Shown here piece by piece: positions 43,146 to 51,420 of a stretch of DNA of 64,000 nt. The position numbers were made by a program, and so were the translations under genes. The stretch covers positions 62,001-126,000 of the forward strand of contig JASLQO010000018.1 of NCBI GenBank assembly GCA_030744435.1, in the 5' to 3' direction. A model generated the notes under the pieces. That model was given only the letters and a program-made list of their open reading frames with translations, was not told where the DNA came from and searched no databases. The stretch's first letter is position 1. Each line of letters begins with the position of its first letter. The DNA comes from JASLQO01 sp002327525. GTDB lineage: Bacteria; Pseudomonadota; Gammaproteobacteria; Pseudomonadales; Azotimanducaceae.

Positions 43146-43427
43146 ATGGTTACGATTCGCCTGGCAAGACATGGCTCCAAGAAAAATCCGTTCTACCACA
43201 TCACGGTGGCGGACAAGGCTGTCAAGCGTGACGGTCGCTTCATCGAGCGCGTGGGTTTTTTCAACCCTGTTGCCAAGGGGCAAAGCGAGGAACTGCGGGT
43301 GGATTTGAACCGCGTGGATCACTGGCTTTCGGTGGGCGCCAAACCGTCGGAGATCGTGGACAAGCTGATCCGGCGCGCACGCTCGCAAGCGGTCGCGCTC
43401 GACACGGGCACGGCGGAGGCGAGCTAA
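43146..43427 (+). CDS. rpsP: 30S ribosomal protein S16
   Basis: 93-residue small-subunit protein; MVTIRLARHGSKKNPFYHI and RFIERVGFFNP are diagnostic. The frame is open 69 bp upstream, but this ATG gives the family start. First gene of the rpsP-rimM-trmD-rplS operon. Confidence 0.98.
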   Translation: MVTIRLARHGSKKNPFYHITVADKAVKRDGRFIERVGFFNPVAKGQSEELRVDLNRVDHWLSVGAKPSEIVDKLIRRARSQAVALDTGTAEAS

Positions 43428-43469
43428 TTCTGGCCGTGCCGTGCGGCACGGACTCCCAATAGGTCACAG

Positions 43470-44000
43470 ATGAACGCCGAACACCCGGACGTGGTGATAT
43501 CGGGTCACTTTGGTGGCGCATACGGCGTGCGCGGATGGGTGCGGGTGATGTCCTACACTGATCCGGCGCGGCAACTGTTGGATTACCGGCCGTGGCTTGC
43601 CGAATTCGATGGTAGTTGGCGTGAGGTCGAGGTTCGCGAGGCGCGGACGCATCAAAAAGGCCTGGTTGCTTGGATCGAGGGTGTGGATGATCGGAATGCG
43701 GCAGAGCGTCTGAAAGGCATCCTGATCGGGGTGGCGGCCGGGTCGTTGCCTGCGACCGGGGCCGATGAATACTACTGGCGTGACCTGATGGGCCTCAAGG
43801 TGAGGAACCAGGATGGTGAACGGTTGGGTAGGGTGCACCACATGATCGCAACGGGCGCCAATGACGTGATGGCCATTCGTCGTGCGGGTGGCGAGGAGAC
43901 GTTGATCCCATTCGTCGCTCAGTTCGTGTTATCGGTGAGCCTCGATGAGGGCGTCATCGAAGTCGACTGGGAAACCGAGCGGGTGCCTGGCGATGACTGA
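43470..44000 (+). CDS. rimM: 16S rRNA processing protein RimM
   Basis: 30S maturation factor that binds S19. 176 residues: N-terminal RimM domain (ISGHFGGAYGVRGWVRV) and C-terminal PRC barrel (YYWRDLMGLKV, IPFVAQFVLSV). It ends inside the start of trmD (8-bp overlap). Confidence 0.96.
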   Translation: MNAEHPDVVISGHFGGAYGVRGWVRVMSYTDPARQLLDYRPWLAEFDGSWREVEVREARTHQKGLVAWIEGVDDRNAAERLKGILIGVAAGSLPATGADEYYWRDLMGLKVRNQDGERLGRVHHMIATGANDVMAIRRAGGEETLIPFVAQFVLSVSLDEGVIEVDWETERVPGDD

Positions 44001-44766
44001 AGAGATGTCGGGCAAGGGATTATGGATTGCGGTTGTGACGCTGTTCCCGGAACTGGTGCGTTCGTTGAGCAGCGCGGGTGTGCTGAGCCGGGCAGTGGCG
44101 TCCGGGAGATTGCACATCGAGGTGTTTAATCCGCGAGATTTCGCGAATGACAGGCACCGGAGTGTTGATGACCGCCCGTACGGAGGAGGTCCTGGCATGG
44201 TGATGATGGTGGAGCCGTTGATGGCCGCCATCGAGGCGGCGCAGGCCGCGGCGCGAGGGGCAACGGGCAGTGCGGCGCACGTCATCTGCCTGAGTCCGCA
44301 AGGACGCGCTCTGGATCAGCAACGCGTCGTCGAGCTGGCGGGTACGAAAAGTATGATTCTCGTCGCCGGGCGTTACGAAGGCATTGACGAGCGCGTGACG
44401 AAGCTCGCGGTGGACGAAGAACTGTCCATTGGCGACTACGTTCTCACCGGCGGCGAATTGGCGGCAATGGTACTGGTGGATGCGATGTCACGCTTTCTGC
44501 CCGGTACGCTCGGCAATGACGCATCGGTATGTGAGGAGTCGCACCTTGATGGTCGGCTCGATTACCCGCACTATACGCGCCCCGAGGAAATCCGCGGGCT
44601 GCCGGTGCCGGAGATTTTGCTGTCAGGCGACCACCAGGCCGTGGAGAAGTGGCGGCGAAAGGAGTCGCTGAAACGAACGTGGGCGCGCAGGCCCGATCTG
44701 TTGACGAAGCGTGGCCTGAGCGATGAGGAGTATGAATTGCTGGGCGATGATTTCCCGGATACATAG
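43993..44766 (+). CDS. trmD: tRNA (guanine37-N1)-methyltransferase TrmD
   Basis: Knotted SPOUT enzyme that makes m1G37 and prevents +1 frameshifting. 257 residues: VVTLFPELV near the N-terminus, RPYGGGPGMVM, the SAM knot with AGRYEGIDERV and SIGDYVLTGGELA, and the C-terminal RPEEIRGLPVPEILLSGDH. ATG 43993 overlaps rimM; ATG 44005 is a possible shorter start. Confidence 0.97.
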   Translation: MTEEMSGKGLWIAVVTLFPELVRSLSSAGVLSRAVASGRLHIEVFNPRDFANDRHRSVDDRPYGGGPGMVMMVEPLMAAIEAAQAAARGATGSAAHVICLSPQGRALDQQRVVELAGTKSMILVAGRYEGIDERVTKLAVDEELSIGDYVLTGGELAAMVLVDAMSRFLPGTLGNDASVCEESHLDGRLDYPHYTRPEEIRGLPVPEILLSGDHQAVEKWRRKESLKRTWARRPDLLTKRGLSDEEYELLGDDFPDT

Positions 44767-44779
44767 AGGAGACCACGAG

Positions 44780-45127
44780 ATGCGTAAAAACAAGGTGATC
44801 GAGGCGCTCGAAAACGAGCAACTCAGGGAACTGCCGGAGTTCGGCTCCGGTGATACGGTTGTCGTTCAGGTCAAAGTGCGTGAAGGCAACCGCGAACGTC
44901 TGCAGGCGTTCGAAGGTGTGGTCATCGCGCGCCGCAATCGTGGCCTTAATTCCTCCTTTACGGTGCGCAAGATCTCGCACGGCGTGGGTGTGGAGCGCAG
45001 CTTCCAGACACACAGCCCGCTGATCGATTCCATTGTGGTGAAGCGTCGCGGAGATGTGCGCAAGGCGAAGCTGTACCACCTGCGCGAGCGTTCCGGCCGC
45101 GCCGCCCGAATCAAAGAAAAAGTCTAG
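44780..45127 (+). CDS. rplS: 50S ribosomal protein L19
   Basis: 115-residue large-subunit protein at the 30S-50S interface; RERLQAFEGVVIARRNRGLNSSFTVRK is the family core. An AGAGGAG site precedes the ATG, 13 bp after trmD. Last gene of the operon. Confidence 0.98.
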   Translation: MRKNKVIEALENEQLRELPEFGSGDTVVVQVKVREGNRERLQAFEGVVIARRNRGLNSSFTVRKISHGVGVERSFQTHSPLIDSIVVKRRGDVRKAKLYHLRERSGRAARIKEKV

Positions 45128-45132
45128 AAAAA

Positions 45133-45186
45133 CCAGCTTGCCAGACATTGAGGGGCCAAGCGGGAGAGAGCGGCCCGGCAAGCTGG
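45133..45186 (+). terminator. Perfect 10-bp inverted repeat after rplS
   Basis: CCAGCTTGCC (45133-45142) and GGCAAGCTGG (45177-45186) flank a 34-bp loop with internal GCC/GGC pairing. It begins six bases after the rplS stop. There is no T tract, so it may be an RNA 3'-end stabiliser or a weak terminator. Confidence 0.35.
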
Positions 45187-45276
45187 GTAGGTTCCTGGTA
45201 GCGGGAGAGACAGCCAGTGTCGGGCTACTGCTTCACCGGACCAAGGGGACATGGTGTTTCTGTTGAAGTTCAGTGA

Positions 45277-45309
45277 CAGCAACGCAACAGCAACGCAACA
45301 CTAACGCAG
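45277..45309. repeat. 11-bp tandem repeat, three copies
   Basis: CAGCAACGCAA twice exactly, then CACTAACGCAG with three differences. Same period as the repeat before leuA but unrelated sequence. Confidence 0.8.
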
Positions 45310-45476
45310 CTTGGCAGCTTGCGAGCCAACTTTCTCTACCACCCTCCCTCAGATTTTTTTCTAGTATTTTCAGTTAGTTACTGGAACAATATGGCACTCC
45401 GTCAAATTGGCCGTGGGAACTACCAGGTGGCCAGACCGGGTAACCGGCGCCGCGATGGGTCGGGGATGGGTTGCAG

Positions 45477-46367
45477 ATGGTGCGCATGAACGGAACTATT
45501 GATCGGTATCTTGACGAAGCGTGGCTCCAGAAAGGCCTGAGCGTGCACACGCTGAGTGCGTATCGCCGTGATCTGACCGCACTCGAGGCATGGCTCGCAG
45601 TACGGGACAGTTCGCTGCTCGATGCCTCTGCGCAGCAGTTGTCTGACTATCTGGCGTATCGCTATCGTGAAGGCTATCAGAACCGCAGCACGGCGCGGGC
45701 GCTGTCTTGCATCAAGGGGTTTTACCGGCGCGCAACGGCTGCGGGAAGCCTGGGCACGGATCCGGCCGTACATCTGGAACATCCGCGCCTTGGCCGCAGT
45801 TTGCCCGGATCGCTTTCCGAGACCGATGTACGTGCGTTGATCACTGCGCCGGACGCGGACACGTACCTCGGATTGAGGGATCGGGCCATGCTGGAGTTGC
45901 TGTACGCGACCGGCCTGCGGGTGTCGGAACTCGTCAATCTGACCCTTACCTCGATCAATGTACGTCAGGGGGTAGTGCGCGTAATGGGTAAGGGGGGTAA
46001 GGAAAGGCTCGTGCCCGTGGGTCAGGAGGCGCTGCGCTGGATCGCTCGTTTCGTGCACGAAGGGCGCCCGGCACTCGTTCGCACGGGCTCCTCGGCGCTG
46101 TTTCCGAGCAATCGCGGTCGCGCGATGACACGACAGACGTTCTGGCATGCGATAAAACGCTACGCGCGTCAGGTAGACATCGTGCAAAATGTCACGCCGC
46201 ACACGTTGCGACATGCGTTCGCCACGCATTTGCTGAACAATGGAGCGGATCTGCGGGCGGTGCAGATGATGCTGGGGCATGCGGATCTCTCCACTACCCA
46301 GATTTACACCCATATCGCACAGGCGAGGTTGAAGGCCCTGCATGCCTCGCACCATCCGAGGGGATGA
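45477..46367 (+). CDS. xerD: Tyrosine recombinase XerD
   Basis: Site-specific recombinase that, with XerC, resolves chromosome dimers at dif near division. 296 residues: N-terminal SAM-like core-binding domain (LSVHTLSAYRRDL), catalytic domain with GLRVSELVNL, GKGGKERLVPV, HTLRHAFATHLL, LGHADLSTTQIYTH (Arg, Lys, His-x-x-Arg, His, Tyr set). Start uncertain among TTG 45471, ATG 45477 and ATG 45486. Being followed by dsbC marks it as chromosomal XerD, not an island integrase. Confidence 0.95.
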   Translation: MVRMNGTIDRYLDEAWLQKGLSVHTLSAYRRDLTALEAWLAVRDSSLLDASAQQLSDYLAYRYREGYQNRSTARALSCIKGFYRRATAAGSLGTDPAVHLEHPRLGRSLPGSLSETDVRALITAPDADTYLGLRDRAMLELLYATGLRVSELVNLTLTSINVRQGVVRVMGKGGKERLVPVGQEALRWIARFVHEGRPALVRTGSSALFPSNRGRAMTRQTFWHAIKRYARQVDIVQNVTPHTLRHAFATHLLNNGADLRAVQMMLGHADLSTTQIYTHIAQARLKALHASHHPRG

Positions 46368-46440
46368 GGTCCGGTTGAGAACAATGCGGCGCGCCGAATG
46401 TCCAAGGGAGGCGGGCGAACACCAAAGGTCGAGGTTGACT

Positions 46441-47181
46441 ATGCGAGTTTTGAACGGTTTTGTGGCAGTCCTGGCGCTATTGACGGTGGCGCTGGCCCCT
46501 GCAGGCCTGGCATCCGAGGCTGAGCGCGGTGGCGCGAGACTGGTAGAGAAATTGAAGGAGATCCGGCCCGATCTACCCGTCGAGGCGGTATTATCGACGC
46601 CCTTGTCCGACATATTCGCCCTGGAACTAGCGGGTGGTTCGGTGCTCTACGGTACATCGGACGGGCGCTATCTGTTCGCCGGTGACATGTTCGAGGTCGG
46701 TGCACAGGGGCTGGTGAATCTGGCTGAATCGCGCCGTGCCGACAAACGCCGTGCGGCCATGTTGAAAGTGCCGGTGGAACAGATGCTGGTATTCACGGCT
46801 GCGGGCGAACGCAAAGCGGTGATCAACGTCTTCACCGACGTCGACTGTGGTTACTGCCGAAAACTGCACCTTGAGATGGCGGACATCAATGCCCACGGTA
46901 TCGAGGTGCGCTATCTCGCCTTCCCGCGCGCGGGCGTCGGCTCACGTTCGTATGAGAAGATAGTTTCCGCATGGTGCGCGCACGATCGCAACACGGCACT
47001 CACGGACCTGAAGCTGGGTAAGGAGATTCCGGACCGCGTCTGCCCCAATCCGGTATCCGATCAATACGATCTCGGTCGCGAAATCGGTGTGACGGGTACC
47101 CCGGCCATCGTATTGGAGGATGGCCGGCTGCTGCCGGGATACATGCCCGCCGACACGCTGGCTGCGGCGATCGGTCTGTAA
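46441..47181 (+). CDS. dsbC: Thiol:disulfide interchange protein DsbC
   Basis: Periplasmic disulfide isomerase. 246 residues: signal peptide to about residue 24 (ends GLAS), N-terminal dimerisation domain, thioredoxin fold with active site Cys136-Gly-Tyr-Cys139 and the cis-Pro in TGTPAIV; a second cysteine pair lies in AWCAHD and RVCPNP. Start ATG 46441 follows GTCGAGG. Confidence 0.96.
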   Translation: MRVLNGFVAVLALLTVALAPAGLASEAERGGARLVEKLKEIRPDLPVEAVLSTPLSDIFALELAGGSVLYGTSDGRYLFAGDMFEVGAQGLVNLAESRRADKRRAAMLKVPVEQMLVFTAAGERKAVINVFTDVDCGYCRKLHLEMADINAHGIEVRYLAFPRAGVGSRSYEKIVSAWCAHDRNTALTDLKLGKEIPDRVCPNPVSDQYDLGREIGVTGTPAIVLEDGRLLPGYMPADTLAAAIGL

Positions 47182-47199
47182 TTACGAGAGAGTTTCAAG

Positions 47200-48507
47200 G
47201 TGGACAATTTTGATCTGACGCCGTTGCGCGTCGGCATCGCCGGGCTCGGTACCGTTGCCCGTGGAGTACTGAATATCCTGCTCACGCGCAAGGATGAGAT
47301 AGCGCGTCACGCCGGCCGGCCGATTACGGTGGCCCGTGTCGCGAACCGCACCGCTTACCCGGAAATCGATCTGGGTGGCGCACGGTTCTCCACCTCGCTG
47401 TCTGATCTGACGGATCGGGGGGATGTCGACGTCGTGGTCGAACTGATCGGCGGCGAGGACGCTGCGCTGAAACTGGTCACCCGCAGCCTAAGCCAGGGAC
47501 TCTCGGTGGTGACTGCCAACAAGGCACTGCTGGCCCGACATGGCAATGCGTTGTTCGAACAGGCCCGCCAGCAGGAGGGTGGCGTGGTGCTCGCGTTCGA
47601 GGCGGCGGTGGCAGGCAGCATCCCCATCATCAGTTCTCTCACCCGCTCCCTGGTGGCCAACGACATCGAGTGGTTAGCCGGTATCATCAACGGAACATCC
47701 AACTTCATCCTGACCGCGATGGCAGAACGGGGTGAAGCATTCGAGGATGCGCTGGCCGAAGCACAGGCACTCGGTTATGCGGAAGCGGATCCTACCTTCG
47801 ACGTGGAGGGTATTGACGCTGCACACAAACTCACCCTACTCGCGGCACTGGCCTTCGACACCGCCGTGGACTTCGATGGGGTCTACACGGAGGGCATCAC
47901 CGGGATAACGCCGGAAGACATCGGTTACGCAGATGAACTCGGTTACCGCATTCGCCACCTGGGCATCGCGCGGCGCACTGGGGAAGGAGTGGAGGTGCGT
48001 GTGCATCCAACCCTCATTTCGAAGGAAAGCATGCTGGCCAACGTGAATGGTGTGATGAATGCGGTACTGGTCATGGGCCATGCAAGCGGCCCGATCCTGC
48101 ACTGCGGCGCCGGTGCCGGCGAACTGCCCACAGCGTCATCGGTCGTCGCCGATCTGGTGGCGGTCGCCCGGGGCGACGCGGTGCACGTACGCACGGGCGG
48201 GAATCACACTCCGATTCTCGACATGCACCAGGTGGAGAGCGCCTGTTATCTGCGCATTCCCTGTCTCGATCAGCCGGGCGTGTTCGCACGGGTTGCCACT
48301 GCGCTGTCGGAACACGACATCAGCATCGAGGCGGCCATCCAGCGGGAAAGCGCCATCCACTCCGACTCAGGGGTGTCGTGGGTGCCCATCGTGATCGTCA
48401 CCCACCGTGTCAGCGAAGGAGTCATGGACACAGCCATCGAAGCGTTGCAGCGCGTGGATGCGGTGATCGGCGATATCAAACGGCTGCGAGTGGAACATCT
48501 GTCCTGA
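47200..48507 (+). CDS. hom: Homoserine dehydrogenase
   Basis: NAD(P)-dependent reduction of aspartate semialdehyde to homoserine for threonine and methionine. 435 residues, the stand-alone form with a C-terminal ACT domain (QPGVFARVATALSEHDISIEA) for feedback control. Nucleotide-binding GIAGLGTVARGV; GIINGTSNFIL and ADPTFDVEGIDAAHK are catalytic segments. GTG start, 18 bp after dsbC. In Pseudomonas thrC follows; here recJ does. Confidence 0.97.
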   Translation: MDNFDLTPLRVGIAGLGTVARGVLNILLTRKDEIARHAGRPITVARVANRTAYPEIDLGGARFSTSLSDLTDRGDVDVVVELIGGEDAALKLVTRSLSQGLSVVTANKALLARHGNALFEQARQQEGGVVLAFEAAVAGSIPIISSLTRSLVANDIEWLAGIINGTSNFILTAMAERGEAFEDALAEAQALGYAEADPTFDVEGIDAAHKLTLLAALAFDTAVDFDGVYTEGITGITPEDIGYADELGYRIRHLGIARRTGEGVEVRVHPTLISKESMLANVNGVMNAVLVMGHASGPILHCGAGAGELPTASSVVADLVAVARGDAVHVRTGGNHTPILDMHQVESACYLRIPCLDQPGVFARVATALSEHDISIEAAIQRESAIHSDSGVSWVPIVIVTHRVSEGVMDTAIEALQRVDAVIGDIKRLRVEHLS

Positions 48508-48527
48508 TCCTCTGCTAAAGTCCTACG

Positions 48528-50258
48528 GTGTCTCCGAAGATCCTCAGCCGTGAACCCCCTGACGGGAACCCGGGGCTGCTGCCAGGCGTAGATCCGCTGG
48601 TGGCGAGATTGTACGCCAATCGTGGAATCACCCGCTCGGAGGAGATCGATCACGGATTGTCCAATCTGCTCAATCCGGCCGGTCTGGGAGATTTCGACAA
48701 GGCCACAACGCGCCTCGCCGCTGCGGTGGAGACGGGCGAGCGTATCCTCATCGTGGGAGATTTCGATGCGGATGGCGCCACCTCGGTGGCGATGTGTGTC
48801 TCATTGCTGAAAGCCATGGGCGCTGCCGAGGTCGAGTTTCTGGTGCCCAACCGGTTCGAATTTGGATATGGCCTGTCGCCGGAGATCGTGCGTGTAGCGC
48901 TGGCGCGCGAACCCGCGGTGATTGTGACCGTGGACAATGGCATCTCGAGCATCGAGGGAGTGGCGCTCGCGAACGCGCACGGCACTGACGTCATCATCAC
49001 CGACCACCATCTGCCGGGTGTCGACCTTCCCGATGCGTATGCCATCGTCAATCCCAACGCCCCGGACTGTGCGTTCGAGAGCAAGGCGCTGGCCGGTGTC
49101 GGGGTCGCCTACTATGTCCTGAGCGGGGTCCGCGCAAGTCTGCGCGGCAGCGGCTGGTTCACCCGTGTCGGGCTGACGGAGCCCAACATGGCAGATTGGC
49201 TCGACCTGGTGGCGCTTGGCACGGTGGCGGACGTGGTGCCGCTTGACCGTAACAATCGCGTGCTCGTGCATCACGGGCTTGCGCGCATGCGGCGAGGACG
49301 TTGCCGGCCCGGTATCCGGGCTCTCGTGGAATCTTCTGGCCGCAATCTGGGTGAGCTCGACAGTGAGGATCTGGGATTTTCGGTGGGGCCGCGGCTGAAC
49401 GCTGCCGGCCGCCTCGATGACATGACGCTCGGCATCCGTTGCCTGCTCGCTGCCAGTCCGGATGAGGCGCGGCGCTGTGCCGCCGCGCTGAATGAACTCA
49501 ACAAAGCGCGACGAGAACTCGAGGCCGCCATGGTGGAAGACGCACGTCTCATCGTTGCGGGTCACGACGAACCGGTCGGCGGGCGTTACGGCGTTACCCT
49601 GTATGATGCAAGCTGGCACCAGGGGATCATCGGAATCGTGGCCGGGCGTCTGCGCGATAAGGTAAATCGTCCCGTGATAGCGTTCGCAGATGCGGGGCAT
49701 AGCGCCCCGGATGAGTTGAAGGGTTCAGCCCGCTCTCTGAGCGAGCTACATATCCGCGACGCGCTCGACGTGATAGCGACGCGCCATCCCGGCTTACTGT
49801 TAAAGTTTGGCGGTCATGCCATGGCGGCGGGTTTGTCGATCAAGCGTGTGCACTATCAGCGCTTTGCCCGGGCGTTCGATACCGTGGTGCGGGAACGGTT
49901 GCCCGAATCGGCGCTGACACAGACTATCGAGACGGACGGCGAACTCGAGGCCGGTGATCTCACGCTCGTCAATGCGCAAACCGTTCGTGATGCCGGACCT
50001 TGGGGACAGGGATTTCCGCCGCCGTTGTTTCACGGCAGGTTCGATCTGGTGAGTCAGCGAGTCGTCGGGGGGCAGCACTTGAAAATGGCGGTCAAAAGCG
50101 GGGGACGTCTGTTTGATGCCATCGCCTTCAGGCAAGCACCGCTGGGAGCTCCGGGAGAGGTGGGCGAGGTGCAGTTGGTGTATAAACTGGGTATCAATAC
50201 ATATCGGGGCGGACAGACGCTGCAGCTGATGGTGGAATACGTCCGGTCCATTGCGTAA
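48528..50258 (+). CDS. recJ: Single-strand DNA exonuclease RecJ
   Basis: 5'-3' single-strand exonuclease used in RecF-pathway recombination and mismatch repair. 576 residues: DHH-family motifs DFDADG (Asp78, Asp80, Asp82), TVDNGIS, TDHHLPG, LVALGTVADVVPL, and DHHA1 domain with KFGGHAMAAGLSI near 425. GTG start 20 bp after hom. prfB begins 31 bp downstream. Confidence 0.97.
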   Translation: MSPKILSREPPDGNPGLLPGVDPLVARLYANRGITRSEEIDHGLSNLLNPAGLGDFDKATTRLAAAVETGERILIVGDFDADGATSVAMCVSLLKAMGAAEVEFLVPNRFEFGYGLSPEIVRVALAREPAVIVTVDNGISSIEGVALANAHGTDVIITDHHLPGVDLPDAYAIVNPNAPDCAFESKALAGVGVAYYVLSGVRASLRGSGWFTRVGLTEPNMADWLDLVALGTVADVVPLDRNNRVLVHHGLARMRRGRCRPGIRALVESSGRNLGELDSEDLGFSVGPRLNAAGRLDDMTLGIRCLLAASPDEARRCAAALNELNKARRELEAAMVEDARLIVAGHDEPVGGRYGVTLYDASWHQGIIGIVAGRLRDKVNRPVIAFADAGHSAPDELKGSARSLSELHIRDALDVIATRHPGLLLKFGGHAMAAGLSIKRVHYQRFARAFDTVVRERLPESALTQTIETDGELEAGDLTLVNAQTVRDAGPWGQGFPPPLFHGRFDLVSQRVVGGQHLKMAVKSGGRLFDAIAFRQAPLGAPGEVGEVQLVYKLGINTYRGGQTLQLMVEYVRSIA

Positions 50259-50289
50259 ACTCTCGCGCTTTTTCACGGGGCTTGCATCT

Positions 50290-51388
50290 ATGGCGGAAAT
50301 CACCTCCTTACGCGAGCGCGGTAAGCAGCTCTCCGAGCGGGAATCTGCTCTCAGGGGGTATCTTTGACTTCGCCGCCAAAAGACAGCGCCTGGAAGAAGT
50401 AGAGCTTGAACTCACCGATCCGGCCGTATGGGAGGATCAGGACAGGGCTCAGGCGCTTGGCAGGGAGCGCTCCTCGCTCGGTGCCATTGTCTCGGTGCTC
50501 GGAAGTCTGGGTGAAGCGCTGGCCGAACTCGGCGAATTGGCAGAAATGGCGGCCGAGGAAGGCGACCAGCAGGCGCTGGTCGAAGTCGATGAGGAATTCG
50601 ATCGCCTCGAAAACAACCTCGCGGCACTCGAATTTCGGCGCATGTTCCAGGGCGAGATGGACCTGGCCAACGCGTATCTCGAAGTGCAATCCGGCTCTGG
50701 CGGCACCGAGGCCCAGGACTGGGCGGAAATGCTGCTGCGCATGTATCTGAAATGGGGCGAGAAGCACGGCTTCGACGCCCAGATCACGGAACTGACGCCT
50801 GGCGAGGTGGCTGGTATCAAGGGTGCGACGGTCACTTTCAGCGGCGAGTACGCGTTTGGTTGGCTGCGCAGCGAAACCGGCGTGCACCGGCTGGTGCGCA
50901 AATCGCCTTTTGATTCGGGCAACCGACGACATACCTCTTTTGCGTCGGTGTTCGTCTCGCCGGAAATCGAGGGTGACATCGAGATCGACATCAATCCAGC
51001 GGACGTGAGGGTGGATACCTATCGCGCGAGCGGTGCGGGTGGTCAGCACGTCAATCGCACGGACTCCGCGGTACGGCTCACACATCTGCCGACCAACACC
51101 GTGGTGCAGTGTCAGAGCGAGCGCTCGCAGCACCAGAACAAGGACAAGGCCTACAAGCAGCTGCGCGCGAAGCTCTACGAACTGGAAATGCTGGAACGGC
51201 GAGCCGAACAGCAGGCCATCGAGGATGCCAAGGCGGACATCGGCTGGGGCAGTCAGATACGCTCTTATGTGCTCGACCAGTCGCGGGTCAAGGATCTGCG
51301 CACGAACATCGAACGCACGGATCCGAACACGGTCCTCGATGGGGACCTCGACGGATTCATAGAGGCGAGCCTGAAAGCGGGTCTGTAG
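50290..51388 (+). CDS. prfB: Peptide chain release factor 2, with programmed +1 frameshift
   Basis: RF2 reads UAA and UGA. The first 25 codons run from ATG 50290 to CTT 50362-50364 and meet TGA at 50365-50367; skipping T50365 continues the long frame from GAC 50366 to 51388. The joined protein is 365 residues, the E. coli length. SPF (stop recognition) is present and GGQ falls at 250-252. Residue 246 is Ala, the common form. The conserved recJ-prfB-lysS order is kept. Confidence 0.98.
50353..50368 (+). promoter_or_regulatory. RF2 autoregulatory frameshift site
   Basis: AGGGGGTATCTTTGAC: an internal Shine-Dalgarno (AGGGGG), three-base spacer, CTT slip codon and in-frame TGA followed by C, the same arrangement as in E. 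coli. Low RF2 makes ribosomes pause at UGA and slip +1, so RF2 level controls its own synthesis. Confidence 0.97.
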
Positions 51389-51420
51389 AGCAATCAAGAA
51401 ACAGGAAAACGGGACACGAG

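Larger units (their letters stand above)
45128..45476. other. 349-bp gap between rplS and xerD, no gene seen
   Basis: It holds a 10-bp perfect inverted repeat (45133-45142 with 45177-45186), an 11-bp tandem repeat (45277-45309), a small hairpin TTGGC/GCCAA (45311-45329), and then AT-rich sequence with a run of seven T near 45354-45360. No open frame with a ribosome site. Confidence 0.6.

Noticed and set aside
45240..45261. AAGGGGACATGGTGTTT compared with the outer arm of the 5.2-kb element
   Set aside because: Only the first eight bases or so agree well and there is no partner arm nearby, so I do not count it as a copy.
45471..46367. Tyrosine recombinase considered as an island integrase
   Set aside because: It is followed by dsbC in the conserved xerD position, has XerD length and motifs, and there is no tRNA or island beside it.
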